A DNA stretch of 48,836 nucleotides from Penium margaritaceum (GCA_023375785.1 SZWC01007282.1:38362-87197); one strand, 5' to 3'; positions 20,659 to 32,448 are shown, counted from the stretch's first letter. The notes: a model not told the origin generated them from the sequence alone. Translations and numbers: made by a program.

Positions 20659-22182
20659 TTACACACGGCGACGCCGCTTCAGATGTGCATCATCCTCAGA
20701 TATGTCGGAGGAAGGCTCCCACTCATCCTCGTCCCCACTACCCGAGGTCATGGACTCTTCTTCTTCTAAGTCCGTGTCAGTGCAGTCAACTGACTGAGAG
20801 CTTTCACACCAGGAAGAATCACTGGAGTCATCTGCATCACCAGGATTGTCCACCTGTGACGTCATGATGAACATTCCCTCTGCACCATCTGCTTCCCCCC
20901 GTCCTGTGGCATTGCCCTCAGCTATGTCTGCACCCAATGCCCCCCCCCTTCCACCAAGAGCAGCACCATTGTCTCCGTTGTGCGGTCCTCTCGCAGACCT
21001 ACTGAACGCTTCCCTGGCACTTCCTGCACGGCGTGAAGCACGACGTCTTGCAGCTCCATTGCCAACAGCCAGCACTACTGTCAACACGCCAGCTGCACCA
21101 CCATCACCTCCATTCCCACCCCCAGCAGTTCCACGTACAACCTCTGTTCCACCGGCCGCACCACCGTCCACACCTTGCCCTTCACTGCCTGTGCAGGGAG
21201 CACCAGGAGCGTCCCCAGCCTGCCCTGCCCCAACTGCACTTCCACCACTTCCGCCCTCCAGTCCTTCACCTCCACTGCCGCCCGCAATTCCTTGAGCTCC
21301 ACTGCCCGAGCCCACATGATGACCTTGTGTTGCCGGTGCCACGGAACTGGCGACAAGCTCCACTTCAGTATTCTCTATCTCCACGCTGTTGGCTGCCAGC
21401 TCTCTCGCGCGTGCGGCAGCCACATCTGTTGGAGATTGTGCCGGTGGGTTCATGCACTTCCGGGGCGGGTGTCCCTTCATCCCGCATCTGGTGCAGATAC
21501 GGTCGCGCTTGCGACGTGTCGCCCTGTCCAAGCGCTTCAAGCGTGGACGGCCACGGGAGCGTTTCGCACCCGGCTGGCCCCACCCGCACATGGCGTACTG
21601 TAGTTCGCGCAGGTTGACCCCCGGCATGGGATTTCGGTATGTACATCGCCAGGCCATTTGGGACAGATGCATGTCGGTGTACAGGCCCGGGTTCACGCCT
21701 TCATCCAACATCAACGCCACGGCGTGCTGGCAGGGGTAGCCAAACTCCCTCCACTGCCTGCATGAGCAGGACTTCGCGTTCACATCCACTTCATGGCCCG
21801 CCAGGCTCCTGGGCCCGGTGACGGTGCCCATGAGCCCGCCATGGCGCATGACACGGTAGTCCTTGGCGTGTTTCGTGTAGTGCTGCAGCTTGGCATCCAC
21901 GAAGGGCGTGTACCGGCTCTCACAGTCGTGGGATGCACGGCGGCGCTCCATGAACAGTCTCTGCACAAAAGGGTAGATTTGTGCAAAGCAGTGGAATGGG
22001 TACAGGTGCCGTATGTTCATCAGGCGGGCGTTCAGAGACTCCATCACGTTGGACGTCATGTGCCCACCCCGAGGCACAGGGCACTTCAGGCGTGTCCACT
22101 GTTCCAATGGCAGCCCTGGGTCGCCATCTCCACCGAACAAGTATGTGTACGCCTTGTCGGACGTTCGACTGAGCTCGTCCCG
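20659..22182 (-). pseudogene. MULE transposase C-terminal half (SWIM, CCHC, GA-rich tail)
   Basis: An open frame of about 500 codons ending at 20659. It starts in the post-core helical region (SDKAYTYLFGG, then GHMTSNVMESLNARLMNIRH). A SWIM zinc finger follows as CSCRQWREFGYPCQHAVALM, then a knuckle ICTRCGMKGHPPRKC (CX2CX4HX4C) after a basic linker. The last 230 residues are a Gly/Ala/Ser-rich disordered tail ending in an acidic patch and KRRRRV. The first visible ATG is not a true start: this is the continuation of the catalytic-core frame (22187-22936), separated by a 1-base frameshift near 22185. SWIM plus CCHC is typical of plant MURA proteins acting in the nucleus. Confidence 0.8.
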
Positions 22183-22186
22183 CGCG

Positions 22187-22936
22187 GTCGAACTCGTTCT
22201 GTGTGAAAGCAGAAGCCATTCGCCACAGGATGTCGGCTGCTGCTGAGCCCGCCTCAGACTTCACGCTCTCCCGCAGGTGTTGATCGTAGTATGTGTGGAC
22301 AGCTCCTGGTAGTTGGTGCTTCACGGCGGCGATGAGTCCGGCATCTCTGTCGCTGATGACTGCGGTGCCGTTGTGCCGTGCCGTCGGATACGCCTCTGCC
22401 AACCGCTGACAGAACCAGCCCCAGTTGTCCTTGACTTCCTGAGGGCATATGGCCCACGCCATGGGCACCGCGTGGTTGTTGGCGTCCCAATACTGTGCCA
22501 GCAGCAGCACTTGCTTGAAGCCGTTTTTTTAAAACGTGCCGTCCATTGTGAGCAACCGCCGCACATGCGACCATCCGTTTCTGCAAGCACCGGGTGCCAC
22601 AAAGGCCCGTCGGAAGAGATGGTGCTGGTCCTGCTCCGCGACAGCGACGGTGGATGGGTCAACCCTNCGCTGACAGAACCAGTCCCAGTTGTCCTTGTCT
22701 TCCTGAGGGCATATGGCCCACGCCATGGGCACCGCGTGGTTGTTGGCGTCCCAATACTGTGCCAGCAGCAGCACTTGCTTGAAGCCGTTTTTTTAAAACG
22801 TGCCGTCCATTGTGAGCAACCGCCGCACATGCGACCATCCGTTTCTGCAAGCACCGGGTGCCACAAAGGCCCGTCGGAAGAGATGGTGCTGGTCCTGCTG
22901 CGCGACAACGACGGTGGATGGGTCAACCCTCCTCAA
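22187..22936 (-). pseudogene. MULE transposase catalytic core (exon 2)
   Basis: The exon starts after an intron acceptor at 22937 with LRRVDPSTVVV, then FRRAFVAPGACRNGW, LLTMDGTF, a TAA stop, KNGFKQVLLLAQYWDANNHA, VPMAWAICPQE, AVISDRDAGLIAAVKHQL and HTYYDQHLRESVKSE. DGTF supplies the first catalytic Asp, SDRD the second, and the Glu lies in the later SEAGSAA..LWRMASA helix. The stop directly after DGTF is a TAA within a T7/A-rich run, where relatives have a codon for a hydrophobic residue; it is present in both contig copies. The exon is duplicated in the assembly (22404-22666 and 22668-22930). Confidence 0.82.
22404..22930. other. Assembly junction with duplicated contig ends
   Basis: 22404-22666 and 22668-22930 are 263-bp copies around a single n at 22667, with a handful of substitutions. 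Collapsing them restores one continuous transposase core. Confidence 0.87.
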
Positions 22937-23046
22937 CTGCATGCATGAATCACGAAAACAGAGCCAAACACGTCTACAGTTGGCACATATGCTGAAAGCA
23001 TCGTGAGTAACATACAACAAGCGAATAAGGACAGCAGGATACTTAC
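22937..23046 (-). other. Intron in MULE transposase gene (110 bp)
   Basis: On the - strand the donor is GTAAGTAT at 23046 and the acceptor ATGCATGCAG ends at 22937. Joining PAYVAV to LRRVDPSTVV keeps one frame from the DNA-binding exon into the catalytic core, which supports the call. The intron is richer in A and T than the exons. Confidence 0.8.
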
Positions 23047-23500
23047 TACGGCGACGTACGCAGGGAACAGACCCCACGACTTGCTTTTCTTGCCCATGAG
23101 ATTCGTCAGGGCCTTCTTTTTCACGCGGTGTATGGCGTGGTAGGCCGACCTCTCGCCAGTGCGCGCTTCCACGATCTGCCGGAGGGCCTTGGAGGTGGTG
23201 CATGGCTCCTTGCTGACAGTGCTCTCGATGTGGCGCAACACCCACGCGGCCTTGCGTGAGGGGTCCCCCTTTGTGCCCATGCGGCTACACTTGTGGCCCT
23301 CTTTAAAGAAAACGACCTTGACGTTGTTCGTTTTCTGCTGCCACCGCGCCTTCAGCTGCCATGCGCATCCCGCCTGCCTCCACTCTGCACAACGAGCTTC
23401 AAGCCGCGACGGCTCACTCCGCACCAACTTCACCCCCATGTGTGCGGCGACGGCGTAGTCATGGACCGCCTCGCGGCAGGCGTCCATGTTCCGGAAGGCA
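23047..23500 (-). pseudogene. MULE transposase DNA-binding domain (exon)
   Basis: The exon reads GTAFRNMDACREAVHDYAVA, then GVKLVRSEPSRLEARC, CAWQLKARW, VKVVFFKEGHKC and later SKALRQIVEARTGERSAYHA, ending PAYVAV at the donor. This is the MuDR-type N-terminal zinc-binding fold (Cys, Cys, His, Cys ligands at ARC, GC and HKC) that recognises terminal repeats. Upstream in the same frame lies a basic nuclear-localisation-like KPRKRARPE (about 23545), separated by a TAA (CAA or similar changed) and, further up, a probable frameshift in a C run near 23600. Confidence 0.75.
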
Positions 23501-23666
23501 GTGCCTCCCGGAAATTAAACTGGAGACTCCGGTCGAGCACGCTTCCTGGGCTTGGTGCCCTTATTCTGGGCAGCGGAGACAGCGGTGTCTGTCGGGGGGT
23601 GGGGGTGTGCTCGTCATCCGACGATCCTGCAAGCATAAACCGGGGTCAGCATGTTAAATGATCGTA

Positions 23667-24062
23667 CTAGTACGGGGATGTGTCGAGGACGGCACAAGGA
23701 CAGACAGGTGGACCGTACTTGGTCGCAAAAGCAAAGCCATCCCAGTCAAGTGTGACGCCATGGCGACTTCTGCGAGTTAACCCACCCGCGGCCGGAGGAC
23801 GAAACGGCCTGACGCGGGAGCCTCCGTTCAACCTCATGACAGAGTGCTCTCCACGCTTTGGGGGGCATGGAGTTAAGCGTTCTTCGGCCTGGACGTGCTC
23901 CACCCAGCACGCCTCCTCGAAGTCGTCAAAGACAAAACCGGACGTGTAGCCTTGGGATTCACGAGGTTCATCCTCCTCGTCGGAGCTGCCGACGAGGGGG
24001 TTTCGGAGGAACGTAAAACTTGAACAGCGGTGGATCCATAAGACCCAAAGTGGGTATGCCAT
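23667..24062 (-). pseudogene. Probable N-terminal exon of the MULE transposase
   Basis: A minus-strand frame open for 131 codons with an acidic stretch (VGSSDEEDEPRESQGY), then FVFDDFEEACWVEHVQ and HGVTLDWDGFAFATKYGPP. The GSSDEE motif resembles GSSDDE just after a good acceptor (GCTTGCAG ending near 23630) at the start of the next exon. Its position and acidic character fit the N-terminal region of MURA-like proteins, but I recognise no conserved domain. The donor site is unclear. Confidence 0.4.
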
Positions 24063-25390
24063 GCAGACGCATGCACGCTAACATACATTGTACCCACCTA
24101 ACGGTCATTTTCGTACCTATCATACCCACTTACCAGAGCTTAGAGGTAGCACGACAGCCATGGTCAGCGGGTTTGCCTCGGAAGAACAGGGCTCCAACGG
24201 GGAACGACATGTTCCCCATGGCGAGCAAAAGTGGCGCGAATGGACAACGGGGAAAACCTACGTAGATGATGACATGTAACATGATGAAACTGTGGACATC
24301 ATGTCCCGTGGTGCACGTAACGGTCACCCTTGTCAGGAGCATGAAAACTGCGGCAGGTTCGCAGGTTGTCGCATCACACACCCACTGTGCGCCGACGTGG
24401 CGTCCAACTGGCACTGTGCAGCGTCCTTATCGGATGCATGGGCCCGGAACCTCGGATGTGCCAGTCGTCTGCCAATATCTGCCGACGTGGCGCACATGTA
24501 CCTAAGGTTATCGTCGTCATCGTTAAGAGTGAGGGCCTCTTTCCAATTCAGAAGACGGTACTTCACATGCAACATCGTTCGGTGTACGACAGGAAGTCAT
24601 GACGACACCGACTACTACTTTTATAAAGATGACGACATGTCCGAGCCAAAAAAATACCCCCCACATTTCGCAGCCGCTTTCGGCAACACGATTGCAGCAC
24701 ATTCCGACGACTCAGGACCCGTCACTTCGATTACACTGACTGACGCTCGTAAACATATGAATTGTACGGTGTCAGTCGCCTCGCGCAAACACGCAATTCG
24801 CACTAGAACGAAAAGTCTAACGAAAGCGTAGGAATCGGAAATATTGTGACCACAATGTCCACACATGTCAGAATCATGCACAGAAAACCGGTATTGTAGT
24901 CATATTTCCTCACGAGTGGGTACCGCGTTCACGGTTAGTTGCTATTCGCACTTAGTGGACAATGCGGTCACCAGTTAAAAAGAGTGGGTATTGTATTCGT
25001 CTTTTGCACAAAGTGGGGATTCGGGAATTAAGACACTGAAAAGGTGGGTATAAGGGAATTAGTCTGATTAGAATACTCGAGTAGAAAATAGTTTTAAGAT
25101 AGATATATAACTTTGGATTGAATAAGGCAAGTGTCGACTTTACTTACGAGGCAAGTAGTAAGATCAGAAAATTTAGTTGTGTACCACATGCTACTCGAGC
25201 CATTGACAGATACATCTGCATCCCAAACCTGTTTTCCACCTCAGAGACGTTTTTTCCGAGAGATTGGGACCGTCAAATCCAACCGATGAACTGAGTTGAG
25301 GATTAGTTCAGTCTAAGCGTGAAAGCCTAAAATTCACACATAAAATCGATTGGCTGCATCAGTTGTCAATCTCCCAAGAACCTGAAAGAT
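24063..25390. other. MULE 5' flank, no clear gene
   Basis: A + strand frame (24301-24831) stays open but resembles nothing I know and overlaps low-similarity sequence. The region holds several copies of a GTGGGTAT-like motif in both orientations (about 24051, 24123 inverted, 24915, 24985, 25012, 25043). It may be the terminal or subterminal region of the MULE. Confidence 0.35.
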
Positions 25391-26276
25391 CTGTCCGAAA
25401 ACTTAAATATTTAAATCCATCCTTGCTCGTTTCCAGCCGTGGTCTGAAATGCGCGTGGATTTCGAAGACGTATCATCGGAGCAGAACAGCTGGCTGGCTC
25501 CAGGTATCCTGGAATGTCTGATTTCTTCGCATTCGTGGGGGGACTTCAACGACTGGCAGCGGGGGCACCGCACCTTGGCCGTTACCCGATTGTGGCCGTG
25601 AATCAAAACGATGACGTGGCATAGACGCGGCTGTCATGGAGCAAGGTGCAAAAATATCCATGCAGCAAGGTCGAGGTTGGAATGAGCTTGAAAGGGTTGG
25701 TTAGGATTCGCCACGGCTGGAAACGAGGAAGGAAGGATTTATGTGTGCAAGTTTTCGGACAGCTTTTTCCCGTTCTTGGAAGATGGACAGATGACAGTTG
25801 ACAATACGCTCTCGGACACATCTGGACATCGCTCAAACAAACTGATCGTCAGCTACGTTCATCGTTCAGACTGGACGGTCCCAATAGCTCGGATGGAAAG
25901 TGAATGGAGGAAAACACTTTTTGGATAAAGACATATCCATCGGCAGCAGATGGTACGTCGGATGCAAGTACTCAAGTATTCCCAAATCCCAGCTCTTGCG
26001 TCCAAGGTACGATCGACACCGTTGTCTTGTTAAGTGTTCGGTTATATCTGTGCTTTGAAACTACTATTTTCCACCTAAGATTTTACATCGAAGCCCTCCA
26101 ATCCTCCGTTCAACTCATTTTGTTCGAGTGATGTTCAAATTCGTCCGGGCAAATGAGATATTTACAAAGGCATTCAAACTTTTGTCCCCAAAAGCCATCC
26201 ACTGTCTACGAAGCTTGGAAAGCTGTCCAAAAATAAAAAAACTGAAATCCTTACTTGCTCGTTTCCAGCCGTGGCC
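25391..26276. repeat. Three-copy dispersed repeat (about 55-75 bp units)
   Basis: The block CTGTCCGAAAACTT...CCTTGCTCGTTTCCAGCCGTGG is at 25391-25443, inverted at 25711-25763, and direct again at 26221-26276. Similarity extends about 30 bases outward with a CCAAGAAC-like segment. The first two form an inverted pair separated by about 270 bp. In the shared minus frame the units read HGWKR followed by FGQL. Origin unknown. Confidence 0.6.
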
Positions 26277-27199
26277 TAGGACTCGACAATGACTGTCGTC
26301 TCGGATTCTGCGCCGGTCCAGACATAACTTCCCTGTCAATTGATTCGGATGTTTCACATCTATTCGTTGGGGCCAGAGTGGAAAGTTGACTCGTTCTCCA
26401 AAAGGGCCAGAGCCAAGTATTTTCCCGGCTATAAACGTCGCGAAAGACAATTCACGACGAATTTCAAGAGGCCATCGAAGCTTCTGGAAATCTATGCAAA
26501 TTTAAATCTTCCACAAAATTAAACTTGGTAGCCAGTTTGCTATGAGGGACACCAACCTGGCAATGATTTTTCAAATTATGGCTAGTCACACGTATTTTTT
26601 TTACTTTCACCCTAGAGGTGGAAACATACACCTGTACGTTCAGTGAGAACTTTACAGGCAAGCTGGTGTTCCACATGGGGTAACCACGCCAAGGGAGGTA
26701 ACCCGAGGGGTTATGTGGGATTCGCACCCACTAAAACCACCCCTAGAGAGAGCATCGTAACACTCTCTTTACGAAAAAGAAGTGGGTAAAACTCCACCAT
26801 TAGGTGCGTCCTTCTTCAAAGTGAGGGTCTCTGAAGGATTCTTATTATACATTGGGACAAGGAGAACAATCGAATATTTGGGTCCCATCTTAACACCCAG
26901 GACTGGTTGGTGCAGCTCTTATCGCTTCCCGACGTTATGTTGGACTCGACATGACATAAAACATGGTTTCTGAGGGGATTATCTCAACAAGGGCCTTGAG
27001 GTATGGTTTGATGTGGGCCGTTAGATGTGAAATTGCTGCAGAACAACGAAGCCGATATTGATGGAGGAGTGTTCCTAGAAAGAGGGTGCATAGGGGATAA
27101 ATTTTTTTGTTTCATGGCAAATAGAACAGGAGGGAGGTCTCATGGAGGCTGGCACCAGAGAAAAACGTGCGGTTGATCTAGGATAAGAGTTGAGTGCTA
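26277..27199. other. Unassigned AT-rich segment
   Basis: I see no gene. Part of it may be the 3' region of the LINE that lies to the right. Confidence 0.35.
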
Positions 27200-29945
27200 G
27201 AGAGGATGCGTGAATAGCCTAAGAAGTAGTGTAGTATAATTTCCTCTTGGTTATAGCGGGGGCAGTTTCCAAAATTGGGTAGGAAGTTATATCATCTTCT
27301 AGGCTGGATAGAACGGAGGAGAATGCGAGAGAGAATGTCTCGAGCTTTGTGAGAGAGAATCCGGTGGTGTAGGATGGGAAGGATTGTTTCAGTTTCAACA
27401 AGAGAATGTATCTTGGGACCACTTTCTTAGAGGATTAGTGATTTGACGTGGTGGAAAGATGGAGGCGAACAATATTTTGGTCGGAGGAGCATGGTTATGG
27501 GAAGGAAAATGATGGAAGAGAATATAAGGTGATCTGGTGTGTGAGATGTATACATTGTTTTGTATGATTTCCTGGACAATTGCGTGGATGGGGAGATGGA
27601 CACGTATTAGCCGGTGATGAGGAGTAAGGATGTTGGTGTCTGTGTGGACAAAGGAAGCCTTACACACGAAGTAGGTGGGGTGGACTTTTGTGGGGGAAAT
27701 GATCTCTGATGGGTGTGTTAGGAATGTTCCCCTTTACACAAAGAAGTTTGTGACGGTGCTGAATTGAGCGGTTGTTTGAGGGGAGGACAGAGATGATCAT
27801 CACTCTTGAGAGATCGATTAGAAAATTTTGTTGAGGAGTTGGATTTAGGAGGGGGAGTACCCGAGGGTAGCTAACTTTGTGTTTGTGCATTTTCGATATG
27901 CAAAGGACACATAGATATGTTGGATCCAAAGCTTTTATTGTATCAAAAAGGCTTTCGCGGGACAAACACCAAAGGGATTGTTGGACCGCTGGCGGAGCCA
28001 TTTGTTTAGTGGGAGGGGTTCCTCTAAGAAGTAATCATGACACATAAAGAGGGAAGGATTTATGGGTTTGATTATAGGAAGCCGTGGACGTACTCCTTCT
28101 ATTGATTGGACAACTTACGAAGAATAGAATTTGGGGTTTGGGATCAGGTAAAGAGTGACCTTTGGAAGGGAATCCTTGAGATGAGATAGAGAGTATTTTA
28201 TATGGAGAAATTGATGGATTAAGAAGGGAGTACAACCACTAAGCATGGAGAGAATTTAGTGTTAAAATAGGGTGGAAAAGATCGAGTCCCCTGTCTCGCA
28301 CCTCGGCTATGGCAATTGCTAGAGGTATGAGCTTGAGGAAGGTAGCGGTATTACGTTTGTGTGAGTGGTGAGAGGAGAGAAAGGAAGAGAAGATATGGGG
28401 AAGCATATGTTTAACATTGATAGGGGGATGGACAACATCGGTGAAATATAGGTATTTTGGTTGGAGGTACGTGTTGGAGAGCGACACCTTGGCCTTATTA
28501 GTTGGGTAGATGTTGTTCCATTGTTGGATCCCTTTCTACTGGGATGCCATGAGAGGATCCTAGGTATGTTGTGGGTCATGGGTTCAGGAGAAACAGATTT
28601 CAAGGACCGGTTCGGTGTCGTTGGGGCCCAGTGAGGGGAGGGACGGGTACGTATCCGCTGTCCCTTTGGGGGGAGAAGGAAGCAAAGTGAGACATTTGTC
28701 TGATTAACCTCAAGTCTGGTGAATTCTCTACATCGTTGGAGGAGGGACATGGCTATGTCGGCTTCTCTTGCATGATTTACGAAGATGGTGGCATCATCCG
28801 TGTACCATGCAAAATTTTTAACAAGTTGTTTGGTCATGCGTACTACTGGGAGTCCATGTCGAATGGTGTTTGCTATACATTCCTTCTCGGAAAGGAGGAG
28901 GTATGGTGCAAGTGGGCAGTCTTGTTGTAACCCTGACTTGATAGGAACCTATTATGTTAGGAAGTCGTTTACAAGAATGCGTGTTCTAGAGAGATTATGT
29001 AGAGATTCAACCCACGAGATAATGAGAGGGCGGATTCCCATGTGAGGGAGGGCGTGGAAGAGGAAGGATCAATTTAGGGAGTCATAGGATTTTGCAAAAT
29101 CAACAAAGATCAAACTAGAGTTGGGATTAAAATTGATGGACCAATGTTGGATTTTGGATATTGTGGTTTTTATGGTTCGACCAGAAATGAATCGAGATTG
29201 GCATGGGTGAATGGTGGATGGTCAACTTTTGGCCAAAATATTTGCTAAGATTTTTGCAAGTACCTTGTAGTCTGCTTTGAAGAGAGAAATGGGGCGGTAG
29301 TTGGAGATGTCTTCGTTGTCTCCTTTATTTTAGACGTGGGTGGTGATAGAGGCTGTAAGGTTCTCGTCTATGTAGAGGTGGATTTTTGAGGTGGGTAAGA
29401 CATTGTTGACTAGTGTCATGAGTTGGGGGAGGAGGAAAGTGGATTAGGAGATGTAAAACTCTGTTGGGAGACCATCTGAACGAGGGAACTTAGCACGGAG
29501 AAGGGAGTCTAGGAAATCTTAAACATCATGTGTGGTGAAAGGCTTGATCAGGTTGTGAGCTAGATGGGGGAGGTAATCTGATGAGGCACGCGAAAGAACG
29601 GATGGCAAATTGGGATGTTGGATTTTTTATATAGATAGGTAAAGAAAGTATGGATTGCTGTCCTTATATCTTCTTGCTCTTTTAAGGTTGTGTTTTGGTG
29701 GGTGAAGGAATGTATAGAAGTTTGTCGCATGCGTTTGTGTATCGGGTGTGACATGAACCGGGAGGGTATCTTTGCGTCAGTTTGGGCCCGAATGCGAGCC
29801 TTGAGGCTAAGGAAGTTTTGTTCGTGTAGTAAGTTTCGATGAAGGTGAGCTTATAGAGTCTGTAACATTCGTTGGTTGTAGCGATGGGGATTCCATTGTA
29901 ACTTGAAGGTCGCAAGCAGAGTTCTCCAAACGTCGAGTCACTCAC
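27200..29945 (-). mobile_element. Decayed LINE (non-LTR retrotransposon)
   Basis: Minus-strand translation across many stops gives a LINE ORF2: the connector before RT (about 29945-29560), the RT (29500-28690) and a C-terminal region (to about 27200) rich in short open frames with no clear motif beyond WCLSRESLFDTIKALDP-like text near 27950. No endonuclease domain is seen, consistent with 5' truncation near 29945, where a hairpin sits. The poly(A) end is not identified, so the left limit is approximate. Confidence 0.75.
28690..29500 (-). pseudogene. LINE reverse transcriptase (decayed)
   Basis: Motifs in order on the - strand: SDGLPTEFY (about 29480), KGDNEDISNYRPISL then KVLAKILANIL (29330-29240), QSRFISGRTIKT (about 29190), LIFVDFAKSYDSLN (about 29100), RILVNDFLT (about 28980), QQDCPLAPYLLL (about 28910), and the catalytic YTDDATIFVNH (about 28790), in place of YADD. 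The order and spacing are those of L1-like RTs. At least six stops interrupt it. Nothing suggests a functional copy here. Confidence 0.85.
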
Positions 29946-29990
29946 TTTTAGTGAGGGACTCTTCTAGTCACTCGCTAAAAGTGAGTGACT
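29936..29990. repeat. 20-bp inverted repeat (hairpin) at LINE edge
   Basis: AGTCACTCACTTTTAGTGAG (29936-29955) pairs with CTCGCTAAAAGTGAGTGACT (29971-29990) with one mismatch in 20 and a 15-base loop. It lies at the 5' limit of LINE similarity. Confidence 0.8.
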
Positions 29991-32448
29991 AGCCATTTGC
30001 GTAGTCTTTCGCTTGCGTCCCCCCAACATTGGTGAGCCTCCAGCCTGAAACACTTCACCTCTACGGAATACGAAGCACCCCAAACCTGAACAAGAGAATA
30101 TGTAGATACCTAGGGTTTGAGGATCGAACTCACCAGACCCCTCGTTGTTGGAAGCATCAGAATCAGACACCCACTCTTCATTTCTTGATGAAAAAAAAAG
30201 TCCCATATTAACTTTTTTGATAACAAGACACCCCATGATGGCTCGTGGGATACATTATGACGTGAAAATATGCCCCTAAATGAGGGGTGTGTTCCAGCAT
30301 CACAATATACCCCATTTCCCACTGATTTATTCAATAGTTACTGGTTGTTTATATGATATTTTTAGTATTCTTTCTATTTCTTGGAACATGTCCTACAAAA
30401 TAGGTGAAAGAGCCTCCATCATCAGGTGTCATTCTTGGATTGTTTGGTTGTCTTTTCTTGAAAACTTCCCCAACCCGCCCAAATAACGCTTTACATATAC
30501 CACAGTTAGCCGCTATCACAAATGTTGATACCACCTGAGGAAAATAACAAAGGCCTATCAAATCTTTCTCACCACCCTAAGCTATACAGAAGAAGGCCTT
30601 GTCATTGTCATCAACATGTTTTATAACACCAAATGTTTTACATTGAGGGATATTACTCAATTTGTAAAATGAAAACTTCTTGACAATGACCATGTACTAC
30701 ACGGGGTACCTCATCACAGACATTATCGTTACGTGACGTCGTAAGATCAATTGTTTTTTGTTGGGTATCTACTGGTATAGAAACCAAAACACAAGGTGGA
30801 GTTTAAAATCCTGTGCATCGGGTAGAGAGATTTTTCAAACATCCATAATTGTGTACCTCATAACCTTGTTGCACATCACAAAGACCTACGTATCCGACGA
30901 GAGCGAACTAGAGCAAAGCATCAGTCCTCTACTAGAGAATTTCCAAATGGAATGAGAACAAACTCGAATGTAACCTTCCCCTTCATATGTATACGATGCG
31001 CTTACAAACGAAGGAAACATATTCTTTGCTAAGGATTATAGAGGTTTCAATTTGTTGGACAATGGATTGGTGCATTGTAATATTAGTGGAAAAGCACACA
31101 TGGTTTTAAAAGATCAATGAGAATATGATCAATGAATTACATCTAGGAGGAAATGGGTTTATGTTTTTGTTTAAGGCTATCAAGCCTCGGCCCAAATGGC
31201 TCGGATGGAAATTGGGTCACATTGCTTTGAAAATGACTATATCATGTCTACATCTCATTACAATTACATATAGTGCATAAGTTGTGTAACTATCGTAGAC
31301 CAGACCGTTTTACAAAGGTACCAAAAATATATTCATAATTCATGTTAGCTCAACATGGAAATGGGAAACAAAAGTTGTACACAAGAGTCCTCATCAATCA
31401 TACAAAGCACTTAAGCAAGCCATAGATGCTCATGATTCTAAGTTACTATTAAGTTTTATTTTTTTTGTTTTAGTGATGGAAATATGCACATGGAAGTTTG
31501 TAGGTGTGGGTGGTTGTGTTCATTGAATAAAAATACTTATCAAAGAAATTGAATAGACCTAAAACCTTGTATCTAATTTGAAATTTAAATGAAAACTTTC
31601 AAGGTCTCATTTGGCATATTTAATATTGACGTAAATTAATGTTAAGTTGTTTTTGAATTTAAAACTATAAATGTTTTTATGTAAATACGTGTTACATTAT
31701 ATTAAACATAGAAAACAAATATTTTAACATAAAACATTACACGTTTTTGAAGAATTTCTTTAATTGAGTGCAGTTATTAATGAAAATTGTCTTATACAAA
31801 AGACCATATTTAAAAAATATTATCTTCTATGCATAAAGATTTCCCGTATCTTAATCCCCTTTGGTTCTCAAATTATTTGTTTTCATAATGTTATTGCATG
31901 TTTGGTTTTGAAAAATATATTGATTTCCTCAGCAACTGGAATATTTTGGATTGAATAACATATGAGTGTATATTGAAATTATAAGTTTATTAGATTGGAG
32001 ATGTTATATGCAACTTAAATGACATTAAGATAATGAAATATGTAACAATAGTTCTTTCTCCTAGCTACAACATGCTATATGAACTGGTTAAAATAATATA
32101 AATGATAAAGGTTGAAAATTGAATGGAGCGGTGGATGGAACAAGAGAGGGGGAGTAAGGAAGATAGGAATAGGAAGATAGATAAATATATTTGAGAGGTA
32201 TAAAGAGATCATATGAGATATAGTTATGGGGAGAGAGGTATGAGTAGAGAGAGATAATGGAGTCGAAAGACGAGGATCATTAAAGAGATGGAGAGAATTT
32301 TGTCGAAAGAGAGACAAAGATAGGTAGAGAAGAGAGAGCATAAATGGTAAAGAAACATATTAAATCATGTATAGAGATATTCCCTTCAAAACATAGAAAT
32401 TAAGATGGTGATGCATACGTACATGGATGCATGTTGTTAATGATGGAG
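29991..32448. other. AT-rich intergenic region
   Basis: About 2.4 kb with no recognisable gene. A + strand trace around 30620-30960 has residues reminiscent of a decayed transposon protein, but I cannot name it. AT content rises strongly from 31440, and 32100-32350 is GA-rich. Confidence 0.5.

Larger units (their letters stand above)
20006..24062 (-). mobile_element. Mutator-like element (MULE) coding region
   Basis: The minus strand encodes a MuDR-type transposase in pieces: an acidic N-terminal segment, the MuDR DNA-binding domain, the MULE catalytic core, a SWIM zinc finger, a CCHC knuckle and a long Gly/Ala-rich tail. Base composition is GC-rich compared with the flanks. The outer limits given are those of coding evidence only; terminal inverted repeats and target duplication were not found. 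Two assembly duplications (20125-20444, 22404-22930) lie inside. Confidence 0.8.

Noticed and set aside
20659-21300. Plus-strand Pro/His-rich frames such as 20846-21295 and 21033-21617
   Set aside because: They are antisense shadows of the Gly/Ala-rich MULE tail, whose frame continues directly from the SWIM and CCHC motifs.
24301-24831. Plus-strand open frame of about 175 codons upstream of the MULE
   Set aside because: No recognisable domain, odd composition and no supporting repeat or splice context; not reported as a gene.
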